From: Gamarada debralockiae | Taxonomy: Eukaryota > Ascomycota > Leotiomycetes > Helotiales > Hyphodiscaceae | Length of the DNA stretch: 16,266 nt | Reading direction: 5' to 3' | NCBI GenBank assembly: GCA_002803225.1 | Contig: NXFV01000587.1 | Span: forward strand, 1-16,266 | Shown here: piece by piece, positions 1 through 9,700 of the stretch | Layout of the letters: each line of letters starts with the position of its first letter | How positions within the stretch are numbered: position 1 is the stretch's first letter | Made by a program: the position numbers and the translations under genes | The notes under the pieces: generated by a model | Databases searched by the model: none | What the model saw: only the letters and a program-made list of their open reading frames with translations | What the model was told of the DNA's origin: nothing

Positions 1-68
1 CAACCAGTTGCCACATGATTCATATTTGCCACATGACTCAACCTTGCCACATGATTAGGAATCCAACA
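1..68 (-). mobile_element. Copia-like LTR retrotransposon, 3' LTR edge (partial)
   Basis: Read on the minus strand, a purine run AAGGGGGAG is followed directly by TGTTGG, the usual junction between a polypurine tract and the start of a 3' LTR in Ty1/Copia-type elements. The LTR therefore begins at base 68 and runs leftward out of the window, so only its first 68 bases are seen. The element's internal region should lie to the right on the minus strand, but I could not find Copia RT, RNase H or integrase motifs there, so it may be solo, truncated or too mutated to read. Superfamily assignment rests on the junction only. Confidence 0.55.
8..61. repeat. 18-bp tandem triplicate in LTR edge
   Basis: Three consecutive 18-bp units start at 8, 26 and 44. 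Each opens with TTGCCACATGAYT followed by five variable bases. The middle unit differs from the others in the core by one C/T transition. Such short arrays are common in the U3 part of LTRs, where they can bind host factors; that role is inference. Confidence 0.85.
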
Positions 69-80
69 CTCCCCCTTAAT
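69..80 (-). other. Polypurine tract of the Copia-like element
   Basis: The minus strand reads ATTAAGGGGGAG immediately before the LTR start TGTTGG. A polypurine tract primes plus-strand DNA synthesis in LTR retrotransposons. Its position and sequence fix both the orientation of the element and its LTR boundary. Confidence 0.6.
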
Positions 81-115
81 CTAAGGCTAGGTATAAGTAT
101 TAGTGCTGCCTATTT

Positions 116-227
116 GTAGTACTTGATTATACGCACTCCTGCGTCTGTTTTATAGAGGGAAGACCTCTTTGGTAGTACTTGATTATACACACTCCTGCGT
201 CTGTTTTATAGAGGGAAGACCTCTTCG
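116..227. repeat. 56-bp perfect-length tandem duplication
   Basis: Copy 1 is 116-171 and copy 2 is 172-227; each starts GTAGTACTTGATTATAC and ends GGGAAGACCTCTTYG. I see only two differences, both transitions (G/A and T/C). The duplication lies in what would be the 3' non-coding part of the Copia-like element, between the end of pol and the polypurine tract. Confidence 0.9.
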
Positions 228-1381
228 GCAGTTATGCTTTTATCACGAAGTAAGCTCTCCGGGAGAACACTAGTATATAACCTCCGATCTCATTGTGTAT
301 ACAATGGCCTGTGTTGCTACTATGTTGTAAAATATACTATTGTATTGTGTCTCGGTCTCTTCAAAGGCAAGAAGAGAGCAGTAGTATATATATATGAAGT
401 GTTTGCCACATATCTTCTGCAAAAGATTATTAAGGTATCCTTAATAGTCTTATATAAGATAGGCTTTCTATCGAAGTTCTTGGTAGCTAATAACTATTAT
501 AAGCTAATAAGAGTTATAAAACTAATGTATATCGCTTGTAAGCTACAAGCCCTATACTACTAGCCGTTTAGGATATCAAATAAGGTAAAAGCTTATATTT
601 GCCTAATAGGTATAAATAATAATTAGTTATAATTATACGCTAGAAGGGGTCGGTAAGACTGCGACTAATAGCAGACAGCTCCCTATTTTAAGTAAGTCAG
701 TATATAACGAGTGACTTTAAATATTTATATAAGAACAAGTTAAAACGTGATTTCTACTTTGCTCCTTAACCCTCTTAATCTCACTTGATTACAAGTGCTT
801 ATAAATAACAAAACGTTATTATCTACTTAAAAAGACTATAACTATTTTAATACTATTCTATCTTTTAAACGTCTTAGTAATATATAATAGATATATCTAA
901 ACAGTAATCTATAAAAACTATATAAAGAGCCTAAAATATTGTATTACTAAATACACGATAGTACTGTGTTCTATTAATTATAGCAACTATAAGGATAAGT
1001 ATATAGGACAATCGACTAAATATAAAGGAGTTTGCCCTAAATACTAAGTCTTAAGTAAGTTCTCCACTAACTTTATAATATAATTTTTTACTTATATTAA
1101 ACTAGATAACTAGTCCTAATATTAATAGATATCTTTACTAACTACCTTGCCTATATTAGTATTTATAGTTCTAGGGTTTGGACTTATACTAGATGCTATT
1201 ACTGTAGATAGGGAACTCATTTACTTTTATTAGATAATTATATCCTTTATTATAGAGCCTTTTCGCCTACTTTCGGCGCCCTATAATAGTATTTTCTAGG
1301 CGCAAAGCTTATTTTGCGTATAAGATATAAGTAATAGTAAAGTAAAATCAATGTTAAGTAATTCTTAGGAATTCTAAGATA
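228..1381. other. AT-rich gene-free stretch
   Basis: This stretch is dominated by TA-rich sequence with frequent TAA and TAG in all frames. A 109-codon open frame at 234-563 has a biased, low-complexity product (many Y, L, K, V) and no recognisable motif. If the Copia-like element is longer than its 3' end, its pol should lie here on the minus strand, but I could not find its core motifs. I see no RNA gene or CRISPR array. Confidence 0.5.
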
Positions 1382-2509
1382 AGATAGTAATAAGAAGAGG
1401 ACAAACTATAACGCAAAGTACGCCTAGCAAAGTAAGTACTTATATATTAGAGAGTAAGGGCTCCCTCGAAAAGTACAAATTAGTATTAAGTTCTATAAAT
1501 TCCTAGGCGAAAAGTTATTTGATTATATATAACGTGAGGTCGTTATAGGAAATAAAATACTATATATACTTAGTCGGCTTTCTAATCTCATGCGATTTAT
1601 ATTTAATACTAACATAAACAATATAAGACTATCCAAATCTAGAATAAGTATATCAAAGCTAAGATAATTATAAACAGTAGTAACAGTCTTGAAGCTCCTC
1701 TAATAATTAGCCGATGCTATAAAGCCTAGTATATAATGAGTTTCTAGAGGTTCGAGGTTATATACTCTATTAGATATCTCGACTTAGCTTAGCTTACTAC
1801 AAATTATATTTAACTTTAAGATATATTATTATAAGATAATACTAAACTTCATTTAGTTATTATTAGCCTTTAAAATCTTATACTAGATCTTGAATTATCT
1901 ACTTTAGAATAATAGTAGGAAGCTAGATTTAACCCCTTAATTCTAAAAATAAGCCTAGCGCTATTAGTCCCCTTTAAAATACCACTTATTCCTATTTATC
2001 TTTTGTCTTCAAATACTTAGTTCTTATTCTTTCTCCTAGACTAGACAAGGGGTTCTCGTTTAGAGTAGTTATCAAACCCTTACTAGCGTTTAATCGACTT
2101 CTCAAGAATTAATAGTATAACTAATATCTATTTCTTTTTATATTCTATAGCATTATAACTCGACCTACTTTAACTCGCGATAGCAGAAAGTATAGCTATA
2201 TATCTCTTAGTAAGATTAATAGTATTGCTTATACTCTATCTTAATTTTATTTGTATACGCTAACCTCCCTTCTAGTGCCTTTAATAATAATAAACAAAGA
2301 CTAGGCTCAAGCTCTTATAGATAATCCTAAGGTAATAAGAATGGCAAGTCCTTATACTTGTCACAAGCTAATCTAATTATAGTTTAGTACTTCCCTTAGC
2401 AAAGCTTTAGATACCTTTAGTATATTTACTACATTTAATCTAAAAGATATAGAAATACTCTATAAAAAGACTTAACATTATAAGATACTTAAGATAAGTA
2501 TTTAGACTT
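1382..2509 (+). pseudogene. Unidentified degraded coding-like frame, left part
   Basis: The plus-strand frame beginning at base 1382 reads as plausible protein if TAA/TAG are taken as former Gln, Arg or Trp codons. The best stretches are near 1850-2150, for example EARFNPLILKISLALLVPFK. I do not recognise the family and see no catalytic motif. Stops are fairly frequent (about 24 in the last 215 codons), and a minus-strand frame over 1860-2500 has about 17, so strand is not certain. If the TIR element at 2510-3210 and one copy of its 2-bp flank are removed, this frame runs in phase into the more open plus-strand frame at 3213. This could be a degraded host gene or part of an unrecognised transposon. 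Confidence 0.3.
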
Positions 2510-2527
2510 CATCCGCAAACCGGGAAA
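2510..2527 (+). repeat. Left terminal inverted repeat
   Basis: CATCCGCAAACCGGGAAA is an exact inverted match to 3193-3210. It is the most GC-rich run in the neighbourhood and keeps RIP-target CpA sites unmutated. Confidence 0.9.
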
Positions 2528-2539
2528 ATGGCAGTTGTG

Positions 2540-2568
2540 GTCAAAGACTAGTCAATAGCGTTAAAAAA
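2540..2568 (+). repeat. Subterminal repeat, left
   Basis: This 29-base stretch starts GTCAAAGACTAGTCAATAGC. It recurs with small changes near 3060-3098, and in inverted form near 2998-3035 and 3112-3150. Clustered subterminal copies of a short motif are typical of transposase binding sites in TIR elements; that role is inference. Confidence 0.7.
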
Positions 2569-2733
2569 CATTTTACAGAGGTCCCCTTTTTTAGGGGCAT
2601 TGACCACCCACCAAAAAAATTTTAACTATATATTGACTAACACTTAATTTTGTATACGAACCGATGTTTTTTCAAAGTACTCGAGTGTCCTAGGCATACT
2701 CCCAGGCGTACTCTATCCTTTTGATACAACTTA

Positions 2734-2783
2734 ATTATATTATAATATAATATAATACAATATAATATAACACAATATATAAC
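2734..2783. repeat. AT-rich simple repeat (AATAT-type)
   Basis: About 50 bases of imperfect repeats of ATAATATAAT/ACAATATAAT lie in the core of the TIR element. This could be a low-melting spacer or a slippage product; I see no gene in it. Confidence 0.75.
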
Positions 2784-3131
2784 AATGCGCCCGATATACA
2801 CGCGCATATAATTTCACTAAATCGATTGATTTTGAAGTTTATTAATTATTAGTATTACGCCCTATTAATTGATATAGCTACCGAGTCTAAATAATTCAAG
2901 GAACATCAAAGGATAATTATAATTCCGATCCGAAATCACGTGTTTAATCACGTAATACACCCGAATTATCAATTGCGTATATATAGTGTTAATAACTAGT
3001 CTTTAACTAATCAGCAATAGTCTTTGACTAGCTAATAGTAATTATATAATTTATACTAACGTTAAAGACTAGTCAAATACTAGTCAATGGCGTCAAAATT
3101 GCGATTAATCTTTTTTTTGACTCTATTAACT

Positions 3132-3153
3132 AGTTTTTGACCAGTTTTTGACC
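3132..3153 (+). repeat. 11-bp direct repeat near right end
   Basis: Two adjacent copies of AGTTTTTGACC (3132-3142 and 3143-3153) are followed by a partial third (ACTTTGAC). They form part of the right subterminal array of the TIR element, with intact CpA sites. Confidence 0.75.
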
Positions 3154-3192
3154 ACTTTGACAATATTAGCGATTAGTGATTTTTTTGACTAA

Positions 3193-3210
3193 TTTCCCGG
3201 TTTGCGGATG
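3193..3210 (-). repeat. Right terminal inverted repeat
   Basis: TTTCCCGGTTTGCGGATG is the exact reverse complement of 2510-2527. The bases just outside are TT, matching the TT left of the element. Confidence 0.9.
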
Positions 3211-3212
3211 TT

Positions 3213-4945
3213 CCTTCTATAGCTTTCTCTTCTTCTATATACTACTAGTTAATATCTTTTTACCTTAATCTAGACTAAGCCTTAAATTTAATTAAGCAGG
3301 CTAAATATTAGTATGTTTTAGCTATGTTATATACTACTAAAGCCTATATTTATCTGTCAACTATATTAGCACTATCTTGCCTATTACTATACTTACGTAC
3401 AAGTAATAATTTATATAGTCCTCCTTTATCTTTGAATTTAGAGTCTATAGCAGACACTCGTAAGGGGAAAAGCCTTGCTTCCCCGCCCCTACTCTTGTTA
3501 GTATTTGCAATACATATTAATCCGCCTTCTCCTATTACTACGCTACCCTACTCTACCTCCCCTATAGCTAGTATACTCTCCTTAGTATCGCAGTTAATAT
3601 CCCTATTTACTAGTAAATAAGCTTTTAGTTCTCAAATAATATTAAGTTTTTTCCTACCTTAAGGTCTCTTCTTTGTAACTACTTCCTCTAATAAAGTAAT
3701 ATTAGTTATATCTATATAATAACCTAGCCCTAGCAATAACTGCCACGATAGCCCTCTAACGCTATTATTTTGTAATTCTTATAAGAGGAGTATAGACTTG
3801 GGATTTCTAGACCCTTAATACCTTGTCTTTGCTGCCGTAGACTTACAAAGTAACGTACTAGCTCTAGACTCTTTAATAAAGTACCTCTAGGCTCTTAGTA
3901 TTATAATACTAATATTTAACTTAACTATTAATAAGGACTTATTAATTAAAGTTATAAGAACTAGAGATCTATTAGTTTATAATAATATTATCTTATTCTT
4001 AAGAGATTAACTCTTTCTCTAAAGAGGGATATAAGATCTATTAAACCTTTAAGTACTATCTAGTAAAGACTTAATTATTAACTATTTTGTAAAGATATCT
4101 TATAGTCTTAATATACTTAAAGAGCGAACAAATATAGATCATCTATATATACTACTCTACTAAATTCTCTAGTATTAATATTATACTTAGATAGTTAATA
4201 AAATAAAGAAGTCCAAGATATAAAAACAGCCCGGGGTTAGGGCTACTACTTATATAATAGAGTTCCTTTTAAGGTATTTATATCCTAATTAAAGTCTTAT
4301 CGAAAAGAAGAAGAGATAAAAACAACTCTTATACAAATAAAACTACCTTAGCAAGCGGCTAATAAGATTGTTAGACTATTTCGGGCTTAGTTTCCTTCTC
4401 CTTATAAGTCGAGAGGCAATAGGATATATATAAGTAGCTCTATATCTAACTAATTATTACTAGCTAATAGTTTAATAGTAATAATATAGCGTTTTCAGAT
4501 AATAAGGTTATTACACTTGTATACTATATTATTAATACCTTTCCCGAACTACTTAAACTTAAGAAGACTCTAGATAAAGTAATAAGATATATAGTCAAGA
4601 ACCTCCTTATAAAGGAGATAAAACCTCTTGTAAAAAGTATTCTTCCTAACGTTTAGTACCTCTTAAATATTAAGCGTAATTTAATACTTTTATTAATATT
4701 CGCTTAGTTTGACTAAAAAGTATACTACGTAAAACTACTTAAAGTTCTCTCTAAGGCGCTATGCCTAAATTAGTAAGGCTAGACTCTACGACTATAGTCA
4801 ATTAAGGTAAACTTAATTTTATTATGTAAATGTCTTAAACTATTATCCTAAGAAACTTAACTAAATATTATTATAGTAGCTACTATTAATATAATCCGGC
4901 TTAACTAAAGAGTAAGAAGGTATTGCTTAAACATTGCCCTGTTAT
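3213..4945 (+). pseudogene. Unidentified degraded coding-like frame, right part
   Basis: This plus-strand frame holds an uninterrupted 98-codon stretch (3324-3620), rich in Ser/Pro/Leu, and stays low in stops to about 4440. It then shifts by one frame and reads on to the edge of element 1. The last part, about 4456-4945, is the most protein-like; within it, 4490-4750 has only three stops in some 87 codons and includes FPELLKLKKTLDKVIRYIVK. I recognise no family or motif. Nearly all stops are TAA/TAG explainable by C-to-T or G-to-A change. The gene is cut at 4946 by element 1, so its 3' end should lie to the right of the window. It could be a host gene captured in the RIP block or an unknown transposon gene. 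An upstream continuation at 1382-2509 is suggested by frame continuity across the TIR element. Confidence 0.42.
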
Positions 4946-5236
4946 TATAATAGTTCTGGCGAATATCACTAAACCGCCCTTCCTAAACCGCCCTTCCTAA
5001 ACTGCCTTTCCTAGATTATATAACAGCTCTAGCGATTTATTACTTAATTATATTCTAGCGATTTGCCCTAGCTATTTATTATATAACTACGTTCTATTTA
5101 TACGCCTTATAGCAAAGGGATTTACTTAATATAAGAATACTAAAGCCTAGTACACTAGTATACCTACAGAAATAAATACTATACTTATATTTATAGAACC
5201 TTTTCCTTTTCTCTTTAGTTTAGTATTTTCGTAATA
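4946..5236 (+). repeat. 5' LTR of element 1
   Basis: The 291-bp LTR runs from TATAATAG (a RIP form of TGTAATAG) to TTTCGTAATA (a RIP form of a CGTAACA end). The start is set by the 3' copy, which follows the polypurine tract and a TAA. By hand I count about 25 differences from the 3' copy over 279 bp; all but one are transitions. Confidence 0.85.
4969..5010 (+). repeat. 14-bp x3 tandem repeat in 5' LTR
   Basis: Three abutting copies of CTAAACCGCCCTTC start at 4969, 4983 and 4997. The third carries two C-to-T changes. The same array is present in the 3' LTR at the same offset, so it predates insertion and belongs to the family's LTR. Confidence 0.9.
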
Positions 5237-5245
5237 TAGTACCTT

Positions 5246-5325
5246 TATTAAAGTATCTCCCTTATAAGATCCCTTTTTATTAAGTTATTAAAGTATCTCC
5301 TCTGTAAGATCCCTTTTCATTGAGC
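5246..5325 (+). repeat. 40-bp x2 tandem repeat in element 1 leader
   Basis: Two adjacent 40-bp units, 5246-5285 and 5286-5325, both start TATTAAAGTATCTCC and share ATCCCTTTT near the middle. They sit about 10 bp after the 5' LTR, in the untranslated leader. Any priming or packaging role is inference. Confidence 0.85.
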
Positions 5326-5340
5326 TATTATATAATACTA

Positions 5341-6730
5341 AACTCTTTCCTCCTTTACCTAGGAAGGCCTTAATAATATCCTAAATCGAATACGAATAGA
5401 ATATAATAAAGAAACACTAATATATCTAGACGAATACAAAGCTCTATAAAGAGTAAGCCTGTTCTCGAACCCCCTAGCTTAGATAATAAGTAAGATACCT
5501 TTATTAACCCCTTATCTTATTAGGACGATAAACTCCTTATACTAAAGACGAACCTCGTGGCCCTATAATACGCTCAAGCTAACTAAGCTATAGAGGTAAA
5601 GTAGACAAAGAAGTCCCTAAGTAATATAGAAAAGATAATATAATAGCTCTTGGCCCGCGATAAATCGTATAGACACTTATACTCCTGATAAGTCTCTTGT
5701 TCTCTCTCTTACTACTAATAACTTTCCCTAGCTCCTCGAGACCCTCTTCTAACTATTGAACAAACCCTCCTATATCTTATGCCTGCCTCTGATATTATAT
5801 ACATTGATTATAAGTACTCGAAGAAGTTACCTAACCCTAACCTACTATTAAATAGTATTGACCTTACCTTCAAAGCCTAGTGTATTTAAGTCAAAGGTAA
5901 GCTTCGAGCTAATACAGATTACTATACTACTGAAGAAGACAAGATATTCTATCTTTTTAATTGTATAATAGGAGATATATAGAAATACTTACTCCTATAA
6001 TATAATAAAGATTCCCTCTTTCGTTTTACTTTAACTACTAAAATAGTTTAATACCTAGTGACTATCTATATTAACCTAAATAAGAAACGCGATATATACT
6101 TCGTCTATAGTCGATTATTAATAAAGGCTAGTAAGATATTCTTAGAATTCTAGATAACTTTCTTATACTTAGCTAGCAAAGGCTAGGTTCCTACTAAGAA
6201 CCTTTGTATAGACCTATTTAATAAGATTACTATGTAATTATAAGAACATCTAGCTACTACTTTTATTAATCTTAATACTTATGAGAAACTCGCTATATAC
6301 TACCTTATACTTAACTTTGAACTTAGATAAATCTCTTCCTGTATTAACTACTAAAAGCGATTTAAAGAAGATAAGACTCTCTTAAGCTCTAAAGCTATAA
6401 AGCTAGTATATATAGCCTATAAGACTTGATCTTTCCTTATCTTCTTAACTACGCCTATAGCTCGACTAAGTATAACCCCGCCGGTTAATACTCGACGCCC
6501 CTTTATCTTTGTCTTAACTTTATACCTATATCCTTAATAGATAAACCTAATCCTTACTTTAATTATAGTAAGCTTAGTTACTTTTTATATAACTACTCCA
6601 AACTAAAGTATATAGATTTAAAAGATATTAAGGAAGATAAAGATAAGGTTAATTCTAAGTTAGGAAAAGAAGATACTTAAGAAAAGACTCCTTCTTAAGT
6701 AAGTTTAAAGTTAACCTCTTAGAGATTAAC
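5341..6730 (+). pseudogene. gag: Gypsy gag with zinc knuckle (element 1), RIP-inactivated
   Basis: Gag forms the particle that packages the element RNA. The plus frame starting at 5341 reads as a capsid-like protein to about 6430, with stretches such as EEDKIFYLFNCIIGDI and KAIKLVYIAYKT between stops. The zinc knuckle follows in another frame (multiples of 3; 6546 is a codon start), so there is an apparent frame change near 6420-6480. The CCHC knuckle C-x2-C-x4-H-x4-C falls at 6555-6596, and all four zinc ligands have become Tyr (TAC/TAT), each explained by one G-to-A or C-to-T change. An acidic/Lys-rich tail follows. I cannot fix the start codon; the original Met may itself be mutated. Confidence 0.85.
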
Positions 6731-6769
6731 TTAAGTTAATTAATTAGTAGCTTATACTTAATAATACTC

Positions 6770-9700
6770 TATACTTTATTATATAATAGATATACTATTA
6801 AACTAAAAGTACTAGCTAACTCTAGAGTAAATAGTTTTGTCTTTATTAATACTCTTTATATAGTTAATATTACTAAGTTCTTAAATCTCAAGATATAATA
6901 TCTGCTATAACCGATTAATATTAAAGGTTATAGTAATAAGATTAGTAGTACTATTATATACTTCTTATAGCTATACTTAACTATTAATAACTAATAGTAA
7001 TATAATCTACCCCTCTTAATCCTTAATCTTAAAACTTATAACCTAATCCTTAGCTGTAAATAGTTTATATACTTCGATATCCTTATTAATATAAGATATA
7101 ATAGCTTATACTAGCCTATATATCTTAATCTATTATACTTAGTAGTAAAGGAGATCCCTATACTACAAAAGACTCTTCTGTTATAGCTGACTGCAAATGA
7201 CTACTAGGCAGATATTACTACTTATAACCGCGCTTTCAACTACAAAGACTAATAATATATAGCTAGCTATAAAACTCCTGTGCCTATATACTTCAAAGAT
7301 ATAGATAAAGCTAATAATAAGGATATTTTCGAAGAGGATATTTATATAAATAGCCTTATAGATAATACAAATAGTCTTATAGACAATACAAGTAATAGCA
7401 AGCTACTAAGCGAGGCTGAAGCTGAAGCTAGGAAGCCCGGAAGACTTACCTAAAAGCCTATACTCCTACAATTATATAAATAGAATATATAAAGCAATAT
7501 ATATAAGATAGAAGATAAGTTAACTAAGATTAAGCAAATAAAACCTATACTATATAAGAAGAGACTATTCCCTAAGACTAAGCCTAAAGTTATAATAGCT
7601 ATAACTATTGATATTATAGCTATTAGTGCCTAGGGAATATACTATAATATACGGGTCGAGAAGAACAAGGTATTTATAACTAGTCTATATAAAATTAATC
7701 AAGTCCTTTAAGAGTATAAGAAAGAACTAAGTATAGAAGAACCTAAAGACTAAGAAGTAGCCCTAAAGAAGGTCTTACTAGAGTAGTACTAGAACTTTAC
7801 AAACGTCTTTTCGAAGGCCGAATTTAATAAGCTACTACTATACTACCTATATAACTATAAAATCGATCTTAAAGAGAAAAATAATCTTAGCTTTAGCCTA
7901 CTATATAAGATAATAAATAATAAGCTAGAGATAATTAAGTAGTACTTAATTAATAACCTTAATAAAGAGTTTATTAAACCTAGTTAAGTCCCTTTCGCTA
8001 TACCTATCTTTTTCATTAAGAAGCCTAATAGGTCCTTATAGTTTTATATCGACTTCTAGAAGCTTAATTAAATTATCTATAAGGACTACTACCTATTTCT
8101 ATTAATTAACGAAACGCTTGCCTAGATTAGTAAGACTAAGATCTTTACGAAACTCGATATTTAATAAGCCTTTTACTATATATAAATAGACCTATAGTCT
8201 AAAGAGTTAATAATATTTCGAACTTAATATAGCTTATATAAGTATATAGTACTCCCCTTTAGTTTAATAAATAGACCTACTACCTATTAGCACTATATAA
8301 ATAATATCTTATTTAACTACTTAGATAACTTTTGTACTATATACTTAGATAATATCCTAATTTACTTAGACGACCCCCTTAAACACGAGCTACATATTAA
8401 GAAGGTCCTATAATACTTATATAATATAGGTCTACAGGTTAATATTAAGAAGTACAAGTTTAGTATTACTAAGACAAAGTACCTAGGGTTTATTATATCG
8501 ACTAATAGTATTAAAGTCGACCCTAATAAAGCTATAGTCGTCCGAGACTAAAAGGAGCCTATAATAGTATAAGATATATAGTTCTTCCTAGGATTCTATA
8601 ACTTCTACTATCGCTTTATTTAAGACTATAGAGTGATTACAAGACTCCTTATATACCTTATAAAGACTAGAGTCCTCTTCTACTTTAGTAGAGACTACTA
8701 GGAGGCCTTCGAAGAGCTTAAGAATCGACTAATATTATTGGATATCTTATACTACTATAATCCTAAACTCTAGTCAATAATTAAGACTAATATATTAGAC
8801 GGAGTAATCGCTAGAGTATTATCGCAGTAGTACCCAGATAGCTAATAGTACTCTATTATATACTTCTTAAAGATAATAGCCTCTACTAAATATAATTACA
8901 GTATATATAACAAAGAAATACTTATAATTATTAAGTTACTAGCTGAATAGTATACTAAGCTATAGGGAACTATAAAGTATATCTAAATCTATATAGATTA
9001 TAAGGCTCTTGAATATTTTATAACTACAAAGTAACTAATAGATCGATAGGCTTATTAGACTAAAGTACTAGCTAGTTATTACTTCCTAATAATATACTAC
9101 ACTAGAAAGCAGAATACTAAGGCTAATATATTAATGCGATGCGACAACGAAATCGATCTCTAGAATAAGCTGAAGGCAGAATATCAAATATAAGCCTTCT
9201 TATTACAAGACTAAATTAACTCTTATATCCTTTAAGATCTAGGTATTAATCTTAATAAGATTAAATTAGCGCCGATTAAAGAGCCCTTGTTTAATAAGTT
9301 AATTAGTCTCCTTAATCGCCTACTACGAGATAACTGCGAAGCTTCTTCCTTATAAGTACTTCAAGTATAAGTATTACGTAGAGAGTCAGAGCTTATGTTA
9401 GAGAATAGGTTACTACTCTACTACAGACGTCTAGTAGTCTTAGTAGTCGGCTTATAGACTAAACTTATTTAAGAAGCCTATAACTAAGTATTAATAGCTT
9501 ATCTAGGCCGTAATAAGACCTATAAGCTCTTATGGCCTAGATACTATTAGCGTAGTATACTTACAGATATCGAACGATTCGTACGTAACTATTAACCCTG
9601 CCAACGAGCTAATATACTATAAGATAAGACCCCTGGAATACTATACCTATTACTTATCCTAGAATACCCCTAGTAATATATAACTATAGATTTTAAGTTA

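Larger units (their letters stand above)
2510..3210. mobile_element. Non-autonomous TIR element (MITE-like), about 0.7 kb
   Basis: Perfect 18-bp terminal inverted repeats (CATCCGCAAACCGGGAAA and its reverse complement) bound a 701-bp segment with no coding frame. It has subterminal repeats built on GACTAGTCAA and AGTTTTTGACC, and an AT-rich core. The flanks are TT on both sides, so a 2-bp target duplication is possible, but it is not the TA expected of Tc1/mariner-type elements. Superfamily is therefore unassigned. CpA and TpG are well kept inside it, unlike the surroundings, which suggests that it arrived after the main RIP episode or was spared by RIP. Confidence 0.75.

Noticed and set aside
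1..232. Short repeats resembling a CRISPR array
   Set aside because: The 18-bp units are directly tandem with only 5 variable bases, and the 56-bp units abut. There are no spacers, and the setting is eukaryotic LTR sequence.
234..563. 109-codon open frame on the plus strand
   Set aside because: The product is low in complexity (Y, L, K, V-rich) with no domain, in AT-rich sequence next to a retrotransposon end. It is most likely a chance frame.
1600..2500. Minus-strand frame with protein-like stretches (for example KGTNSARLIFRIKGLNLA)
   Set aside because: It has somewhat fewer stops than the plus frame here, but plus-frame continuity into the more open 3213-4945 frame favours the plus strand. 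I leave it as an unresolved alternative and not a separate gene.
2583..2596. CCCC-T-rich-GGGG hairpin as a terminator
   Set aside because: It is a four-pair stem inside a non-coding TIR element with no transcript upstream. Chance is sufficient.
2734..2783. AT-rich repeats as a possible origin or centromere-like sequence
   Set aside because: They are short and lie wholly inside the TIR element; the element explains them.
3211..3960. Minus-strand reading opposite the unidentified gene
   Set aside because: It has many more stops than the plus frame, which contains a 98-codon open stretch over the same bases.
5237..5260. tRNA primer binding site after the element 1 LTR
   Set aside because: I could not match the bases after 5236 to a tRNA 3' end with confidence. 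RIP changes or self-priming, known in some chromoviruses, could explain this.
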